This document shows, piece after piece, positions 50,691-59,800 of a stretch of DNA of 64,000 bases. The DNA comes from Vespula vulgaris (Eukaryota; Arthropoda; Insecta; Hymenoptera; Vespidae). The notes below the pieces were generated by a model, which was given only the letters and a program-made list of their open reading frames with translations, did no database searches and was not told the origin of the DNA. Position numbers and translations under genes: made by a program. Position 1 is the first letter of the stretch. The number at the start of each line of letters is the position of its first letter. The stretch spans positions 481,501 through 545,500 of the forward strand of contig NC_066591.1 in NCBI RefSeq assembly GCF_905475345.1. Reading direction: 5' to 3'.

Positions 50691-52521
50691 TGATTGGTAG
50701 CAGCATCATAATCGTTGCTGTTATCTCCGACAAACTAAGTACACGTTTCTCGCGCTCTTTTACACATAGAAAGCACGCCCTCGCAAATTCAAGCATTCTT
50801 TGTAGATAAATTCGAGCCACCGCCTATTTGAACGAAAGATCTTGTTAAGGGAAACGTCTGCGTAACATCTGTGGAAATAAATATCGATTGACACAATCGA
50901 TTATGCAATCAACGCTTTACGTGAATAAATATCGATCGTCGTTATTTCTCATTGTTGGAAAGATTTTTCGTTCGTATTATTAGTCACATATTTTACACTT
51001 TGATGAAAATAACTCGGGGAACGTCCCACCGTCACGGAAGAATACTTCTCAACGTTCAACGCGTTACGCATTTCGTTCAAAAGATACGAATTTTGATGCG
51101 ATTTAAAGGCACAATTCAAGTTAATGCGAGAATTGCGTAACTCATTTTAATTTCTTCGAAGCGATAAAACGATATCAACGCGATCCGTGTTTAATTAGTT
51201 CGTAATTTACGTCATACGATCCTAAAGAAATGTTTATTTTACAATCGAGCTAAGAATCACTCGGGCCTTTGAAAATACTAAATTAGAGCATATATCATAA
51301 ATGAATTTTCATTTTGAATGCGGCATACGGCGTAACGTCACGTGTCCTCGATTATCAACTTCTTCGAACCGTCCTCGAACATGTACGATAATTATTATAA
51401 CTTAGTCGCCTTAACTCGTTGTTTGGAATATTGGCTGTTCGCGTTTGTCCAACAGTGTCCATTGTTCTTCCTTTTGAACGACATCCTTGTTCCATTAAAT
51501 CTCTCTGTTCTCGCACGTAGCCTTTAGCGTTTATCGAGCATCGAGAAAATTTATAGGATTTCTTTTCATTTCCGAAGAAGTTTTTGCCCTTGATTTCGTT
51601 ATAGGAAATTTCACGCTGTCCGAACTATCGAATTGGTCATCGTACGAGCCATCGAATTAGCTCTGGCATGAAAGACGAACCACTTGGAAAAAGAACGTGA
51701 GTCGTCTCTTCTTTTTTATCCTAATATTATCCTTTATAATTCCCTTCTAGATCGTAGCAAACGATATCGGACCGAGTTATAAATATATTCGATCGCAATT
51801 TCTAGTCGTAACTTGCACGTTTCACAGAGTTTCGTATTACCACGGAACGTTCTAAATTCATCCGAGTGCCGCATTAATGGACGAGTCGCGGAAAGAAGCT
51901 TCGCGGAGTGGGCGTTAAAATTTATATGTGTCACGCAATGGAACGAAAGCACGAAGCGACAACGTTTACGTTGAACGAGCTTGAAATAATTATTACATAG
52001 GAAGAGAATTATAATGGTAAATCAAATGCAGGTGCTACGCCATACTACCAACTAGAAAGTCCTTATCCAGCGTTAATTACATTTTCTCTCGGATCTTATC
52101 AAAAACCGCGTCGTAATATCTCGAAATAGATATTTGAGAAACTATCGGTAGATGCACGAGATACTGTAATCTAATGAAGTCGTTGTTATTCCCGCGTGCA
52201 CGAGACTCATTAGGGATAAAGATCGAGGCGATAAAATACAAGTAGAAGATCGGCAGACGGTGAATCAAGAAGCAGGCGTTGCGGCACGGACAAAGCCTTT
52301 TCTGGGGAGGAAATGAAATGATTAAGAACGGTGCGTTGACCGCGATTGCGTGTACAAAGGCGTCTCCGCCTTTGAGGAAAAATCTTTCGCGATCCCTCGA
52401 GAGCGATCAAGACGAACGAGGAAGGACGTCGATTATTTTCTTATTTAGGGCTCTCGATTGTTTTCTTATTTAGCCGAGGGAAGAAAAACATTATGTGATA
52501 TTTTTAATTGGCAGACCGTGG

Positions 52522-52750
52522 ATGCAGCCTGGAATAGGAGTAGGTCGTGGTGGAGGAGGAGGCGGAGGTAGAGGAGGAGGAGGAGGAGGAGGAGGAGGAG
52601 GAGGAGGAGGAGGAAGAGGAGGAACAACAGCAGCAGGAGTAGGAGGAGGAGGAGGCGCGGCCCACGTGGCCGGAACAGCCGACGATGAGGCACCGAAAGA
52701 TCCAGGCGCTCGTATCACCCATCAATCCTACACCGAAAAGGATTATGAAG
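52522..52750 (+). CDS. Ndae1: Ndae1 coding exon 1 (residues 1-77)
   Basis: ATG at 52522 lies seven bases after an acceptor-like TTGGCAG, suggesting a 5' UTR intron. It encodes a GGA-rich polyglycine segment, then ADDEAPKDPGARITHQSYTE and KDYE. The donor is G/GTAAGAT. The start is less sure than the rest: an upstream coding exon is possible. Confidence 0.8.
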
Positions 52751-53767
52751 GTAAGATCGTCAAATTCAAGGTCGCAGCCGTCACCCCGAATCCAAAGCGA
52801 ATATAGATGAAGAAGGAAGGACTCGCTAATCGCTAATAATACCTTTCTACGCGCATAGGTCAGCCAAATACGAATCTGGCTTCGGTGTTTGCTCACACGA
52901 AAGTAGCAGTAGGTGCTTCAAAAATCGTTATTCCGATGTCTTTATAATCATCGGGTGGACGCGGATGAACGACGCGCGATCGAATCGAGGTCGTTTTCGC
53001 TCGAACGATCTTGAACGATATAAGCAAACCGTACAGATATTCCCGTGTAGGTATACGTCACATGCGTACGTAGGTACCGTTTCGTTTATTTATCGATTCC
53101 CATCCAGAAATTATCCATTTCTAGCTGTGATCCAAGAATGTGTCGATTTCTATATAAAGAAGAACCGATATGCAATTGAAATTATCCGGCCGCAATCCTA
53201 GATCGTGAAGCGGACCAACGCGAACTCTCTTTCATTTGCTTCCAGGTCATCGAGCACACACGGTCTACGTGGGCGTACATTTACCCGGCGAGAGAAGACA
53301 TCGTCGGCACCATAAACACCATCATTCTCAACGGCAATCGTATGGAGACACTAAAGAGGATATCGACAACGAAAGACCTAGTAAGTCGAGTCGCTGTAGT
53401 GCTACTTTTTTTTTATTGTTTTTTCTTTTTCTTCATATATTTTTTTTTTTTTGTTTTTTTTCTCGATCCGCGCAGTCGACGTTGCCGTTTAAACGATACG
53501 ATTTCGAGTTTTGGAGCGGATAATTGAAAGAGCAGGGGGGCTTGTATTCGGAATAATGTTAAGGCGTTTTTAGGGTAAAGAGAAGAAGGAGGTGATGGAA
53601 GGAGAGCATATAAACGGTATACGCGAGACGAAGTAGAGACGGATCGTTGCTCTCGTTGCATTGCACTTTGAAGCGGCGCGTGGCAAAGCGCCAACCACTT
53701 GTACGAGACTCGGACGGGTATTCACCCTCCTTCTGGCACACCGAGTATGCAGGACGCTGATCGATAC

Positions 53768-53821
<54 letters not shown>

Positions 53822-56800
53822 TTCTCTCTAAAAGGGCTTTTCAACCCAATTCTCTCCGGAGGTTGCTCCGTAACGGCCTTCCACTTTCTTCCTTACTTTT
53901 TCTTCTCATCTTTTTTTTCTTTCCTACTTTTCGTTCTTCCTTTCTTTCTATCTATCTTCTTAACGAACGAGAACGTGTACTAAGGACAGCGCGAGCAACG
54001 GATAATCGAATCGTGAAAATCGATACTAGGATCGATGAGCGAGAAAAGGAGGATGTAAATAAGCGCAAGTTCTTATTCCCGTTTAACGCTATTGGCCGCT
54101 TTCATGCGATTCTTTTCTATCGGAGAATGTCATTGAGAATAGCCTCGTGAAAGATTCGATCGTCTAGGATCGAACGAAATCGTGCATAAAAGCGGCCTTG
54201 AGCTCGATCAAAGGGACAAAAGCCAAGTCGAATCGAGCTTTGTCGGTGAGAAAGGAGATAGAGTTGAATTTGATTTTTCAAGTGGTAGACCTGTGTTTTG
54301 TCTCGTGACATTGCAGGACAATTGGTGATGACGCGCAGGGCTCGTCTCGCGAGCATTTGCGACCCCGACGGCGAGATGATATGTAAGCCAGCCCCTTTTA
54401 AGTCTCCCGAATTATCCGCATACAATTTCGTGCACGTACAATCACGCAGTATGTTCATCGGAAGAGCATTCCTATCAATATTTACGATCACCGAATTCCT
54501 TTCACTGTATTTTTCACCTAACTCGTTCGTTCGTATTACATAAGAGTCGACAGCACGTAAAAAGTTGATCAAAATATCGCGCAATGCGATTACATAAAAA
54601 TTTCTTTAAGCGATTCGTTCTTCTTTATCGCGACTACTGTTCCAATAAATTATGAATTCGTTTGAAATTCGACGACGGGATTATACGAGTCTGTCGCGAC
54701 GGGCAAAAATACGAGTTGGGCTGTAAGAAAAATATTTGGTTTCATTCGACTACCTTTGAATAGAGATATATTCCGTTCGATCGATCCTCTTATCTCGTTA
54801 ATCACATTCATTGTCGGAAACGTGGTCTTATCGATGAAACGTACGTTTGTTTATATCGCACTATGTCTACGAGCGAGGAGAACGCTGAGAACGAGACTTC
54901 TTTTCTTTTCAGAAGAAAAAATCAATAAAAAGCGGAAGAAGAGGAAGAGAAGATCTTTTGAAGTAGGAGGAAGAAAAAGCTCTTTCTCCGATGAACATAT
55001 ATACGAATGATCTCGCGCGAAAAAAAAAAGAAAAAGAAAATTCTCTCTTTTATTATTATAGAGAACACATAACTATGCGATTACTCGATTATATCATGTT
55101 GTATCGTAGCACGAAGGAAGCGAGAGAGCTTGCTCTACCGATAAAAAGAGACATTACGACGTAGCAGCTTTACGTTGTTTGTTCGTTTGGAAAAATATTT
55201 GTCGATGTTATGCATGTATCACTCGATCCAAATGTCGCAGGATTATTTGACGAATCTATCGAGTACTAACCTATTTTAAATATCAAATATTTATTTGCAA
55301 TTCCAGGTCAAAGTCGAAACATTATCGTTCTAGTTTCTCGCATATCTCTTGCACCGCCTTAATCAATTCTTTGAAATATTCGTCATTTTCACGTACGTTC
55401 TCGCATCGAAATCCATCCAATTATCGATCATAAAGCTTGCACGAAGGCGCAAAAACATTATCGAGGCACGACATTTACCTAATTTCGACACCATTTCACC
55501 TTTCGATTTCTAATTCGATCATATACATTCGTCGTATATTATTTATATCTGTATGTGTCCTTTCTTTCCTTTTATCCGAATGAAACGAACCATTGAAAAA
55601 CGTAATATCCGCTCTTTCAGTCACGCCGCCGGCGCAGAGAGTGCAATTTATTCTTGGCGAGGAAGTCGGGGACGATGCTCACGAATCGCATCCTCTCTTT
55701 TCCGAGATGGAAGAACTCGTCAAGGATGGAGATGAAATGGAATGGAAAGAAACCGCGAGGCAACGCATCGTTCTACCTATTCATTTATTTCTTTCCATTT
55801 GTTGCACTCGGCAACTGCACCGTTGTTCTTACAAAACTGTCAACGATTCTCTTTGGTAGATGGATCAAGTTCGAGGAAGACGTGGAAGAAGGTGGAAACA
55901 GATGGAGCAAACCGCACGTAGCTACGTTATCGTTACATTCGCTCTTCGAACTGAGAAGTTTGCTTTTGAATGGCACCGTGATGCTCGACATGGAGGCCAA
56001 TAGTCTCGAACAGATAGCCGATCTCGTTCTAGATAATATGATCAACAAAGGTGCACTGTCGAACGAGTCTCGAGAAAAGGTACGTCGAAAAGTTTCTCTC
56101 GAAATATTCTTATTCTTTCGCGTAAACGAAATGCATACGAATTGTGTCTGGCGTACAAAGCTGGATATTATTTTTCCTTTTTCTTTTCCTTTTTCCGTCA
56201 GGTAAGAGAAGCTCTTCTAGTGAGACATCGACATCAGCACGAGAGACGTAAGGACAACAACATGTCGAGATTACCGATCATAAGATCCTTGGCAGAGATT
56301 GGACGTAATCATTCGTCATCGAAGAGTAAGTTCTTGATCTCACCTACATATCTTACGATTTATCAAATAAACTTTTATCTAAACAAGCACAGGAAAGTAT
56401 ATACGACTTAATTGCTTTACGATAAATCCGGGGATGCAATCGTCTTAGATAACATTTACGAAAGACGGCAAAGTTTTAACGAGAGTCGGTATATCGTATT
56501 TGGGAAAAGGTAACGATATAAACGGCGTACGCGTACGAGGAGTTGCATACTTTTAGGCGTTCGGTACGCTCGAAAGAAAGAAAAGTTTTAAAATCCATTA
56601 TCTAACCATTAATTCCTTTCCACTCTTTTATCTTTATTTTCGTTTAATTTATATATCGCTCGTTTATTTCTTTGCTTTCTTTCATATTAAATATAATTTT
56701 TCTTTGATCTTTCACATCATTCTTGATTTTTTTGAGTCGATTTGATAATTTTTCCTTTTCGTTGAAAACCATGGTAATTCGACTTTAAACGGAACGGCGA

Positions 56801-59800
56801 AGGAGTCGGTTTTACGGTAAATAGAAAAATAAAAGGAGTTTGCTAAAGCCACGACACGGCATTTTCCAGAGTACGGCTGTACATGTGGTATGCATGCCTT
56901 GTTGACGTCAGATTTGCAGGAGCGTCGCGACGTCGGAGACGCCTATGCGCCCTCCGTCGGCCGCAGCAGCAGTTGTCCAAACTCGAATACGGCCCTACTT
57001 TCGAAAGAGGCGAAAGATCTGAAAGGGCCATACCTTCTGGTACCAGGTACAACGTAGGCCAGTTCGCTAAAGCCTATGATTAACTCACCGAGGATCGTAT
57101 CGCTTGTTTATCGTACAGCGCGACGCGCATTCACGCAGATCCTTATCGTTTTTCATTCTATATCCATCGACTAATTTTATCCGCCCAATTATTAATACGA
57201 ATGCTAACGATACACCTGCAATTTCTATTCTCCGTTCATCGTAACACGCTGCTAAGGTCGTCGATCCGAACAATTTCGATCGAAATTAGGGAACAAAAAT
57301 TCAAAAAAGCAACGCTCTTCGAGTTAGTCGAATCAAAGATAATCACTGACTTTATCGATTTCTTGTTTATGCGCCAGCCGAAATTGGCATACCCCACGTG
57401 GTGGGATTTACGGCGTGGTTCGCCATGTGTCAGCTAAAAGGTTAGATAGTCGAATTAATGGTTTATTATTATCGATATAGATTTTATTATACGATTCTGC
57501 ACAGGTCCGTCTTTCTCTTAACACTCTTTTTATCTGTTTTTTATTGTATCCCGTATCATGTGGTTCGATCATATAAATGTATGTACATTTTTAACTATTA
57601 TATTTATCTTTGAATGGTTCTATCGATGTTTAGAATAATTCTTTGAATATATATACACACACACACACATATATATATATGTATATGTATGTATGTATGT
57701 ATGTATGTATATATGTATGTATGTACATGTCAGTCGTAAGGATTGAGTGTGTGACGTTCATTTTGTAAGAATATATATATATATATATACACGTATATAT
57801 TTCTTTCCGCAATATTTTTACACGAAATGTAAAAAGGATAAATCAAAGTTTCGAACTCGAGTCGATCATGTCTGATCCATATCGTACTTCCCTACTACAA
57901 ACTACGAGACGTTGCGAAACTTTTGATCGCGAGGCATGACGTTTCGTTCTTATTGTGTGACGTGCACGTGGCTCGATGTATCCTGTCTACAATGATTTTT
58001 CAACCATTGTTAACCGACAATTCTTAGTCGACTAACGTTTTTCCACTTATTGCCGGAAGAAAAGCAACGATCCGGAAACTTTGGTACATTACGTTGGAAA
58101 GATCGCGCGAGCATTTCTATGCTTTTAAGATTGCGCAACTCGAGCGAGCGTCGAGTTTGAAAAGACCTTTGTCTAAGAAGTACGTCTTTGAGTTTGCGAT
58201 TCGCGTGACTCGCATTTAGTTTTGGAGTTAGCGCGTAAGGGAGAAAATTTATGAGTTCGATCGGCCGACGCAACGATCGTCGCAATTCGACGTTGTTTCT
58301 CCGCGTAATTAGGAGTAACGTCGGAGCCACGGTAGCACTCTGTCTTCCTTTGTAAATAAACGAAGGACCCTGGTCTGTGTTTCATGCTCATTTGTAGTGG
58401 AGGAATCGAATTCCGCCCCGGCGATCGCCGGTGCAACAAGTCAGGCCGGTGGAGCAGCGATGAATGCTGGCGGCCGCTTCCTTGCCATTCCCGGCAATCC
58501 CGGTAAACCGCTTTTCTCTGCTTGCTCCCTCTTTAAATGTCTCCATTTTACAAATTACCTATTACTTGCTGATAATTAACACACACACACATACACACGC
58601 ACACCTCCATTCGCTTCGCATAGCATAGCTTTCATTCTTTACGGCCTACCAAAAATCTCTGCATTCTTACTCTTGTATTATACACGCCTGAGCACACGCA
58701 TATACATACACATACACGCGCTTGTAACAATCTATCGAACTATGACGAATGTAATTGCGAAATGAGAAAAATCGGGACGAGGACGCTTTCGGCCGCTGCA
58801 CTCGATTTCTGGAAATGAGGCTTAGATGGATCATTTCAATATATAAATTATCGCACCCGTCGGAACCCTTTGCACTTTGAAATTTTAGATTTCAAATGAT
58901 TCGTAGGTTAACGTATGTGATATGTAAACGTCGCGCCGCATATTTTTAACTGGAAGGGGAATGAAAATACAAAGCGACGTGCTAAAAGACAGGAACAAGC
59001 TTTACCTTTGTTATTCGCGATAAAAACGTCGAGAAAATTTACGATAGTAGAGCAGCCTTCCGAAAAGCCATCCCGAACGGACTATCCTTGACATTTTACT
59101 CGTAGCAACGTTCCGTTAACGAAGGTCCCTGAAATCGATGGCAGCCGCTTGAAAGTTTGACGCTTTTAAGAAATGAAATGGTAAGCTTTTCGAGGATTCC
59201 GTCGATCTGGGCGCGGCGATATAAAAGATGAAATAATAAATGTGAAGTGCGGTAGGCAGTAAGCTAGATCGCTTTCAGGTCAAGAGCCAGGTGCCAACGG
59301 AATCGATCGAAGTCCGAGCAGCGTTTCGATCAGCAGAAATCACAGTTCTTCCGCTTTGGAAAACGGAGATGCCAATCATAGGGTTAGTTCCCCTTATTCT
59401 TTCGTTTAGTTACAGCGCGAATCGATACCAATGGGATAACGAGGCTATATCAAATTGTAGGGTAACACACATTTCATGAGAAAGATACCGGCCGGTGCCG
59501 AAGCGAGCAACATCCTCGTGGGCGAGGTCGATTTTCTAGACAAAACCTTGTCCGCCTTCATACGACTCAGTCAAGCAGGAATAATGGGCGATCTCACGGA
59601 GGTACCGGTGCCAACGAGATTTATCTTCGTTCTTCTAGGACCTATGGTATAATCATAAAAAAGACGAAACGTTGTTATCGTCTCGAGTGAAACGGTTAAA
59701 CGGAAGAGGCGTCATGTTTTAGGGTGGAATTTCGGGTTTCCACGAAATTGGACGTGCTATGGCGACGCTGATGTCCGACGAGGTCTTCCACGACGTCGCA

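Larger units (their letters stand above)
29903..52521. other. 22.6 kb gap between divergent wg and Ndae1
   Basis: The 5' flanks of both genes. I found no recognisable coding exon, tRNA or transposon. The wingless promoter must lie just above 29902, beside a (TCG)n repeat. Ndae1 untranslated exons probably lie in the right half. The left part (to about 44.5 kb) is CpG-rich with many GA/CT tracts; the right part is AT-richer with fewer repeats. Enhancers for wingless are expected in such a region from knowledge of the fly gene, not from anything read here. Confidence 0.65.
53381..55620 (+). other. Ndae1 intron 2 (2.24 kb)
   Basis: Contains a (TC)n tract of about 48 bp at 53770-53818 and a frame-preserving candidate micro-exon at 54317-54382. 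The remainder is AT-rich with no recognisable content. Confidence 0.85.
56326..58397 (+). other. Ndae1 intron 5 (2.07 kb)
   Basis: Contains a candidate cassette exon at 56870-57046 and AT-rich microsatellite sequence near 57650-57790. Nothing else was recognised. Confidence 0.85.

Noticed and set aside
52495..52524. An earlier Ndae1 start at 52495
   Set aside because: It is a GTG in what looks like intron or 5' UTR, before an acceptor-like TTGGCAG. The ATG at 52522 is preferred.
57378..57440. A 63-nt phase 1-1 segment in Ndae1 intron 5 (EIGIPHVVGFTAWFAMCQLKG)
   Set aside because: The acceptor has little pyrimidine tract, the donor is weak (GTTAGA), and the hydrophobic content does not suit a cytoplasmic linker. 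Short open segments like this arise often by chance.
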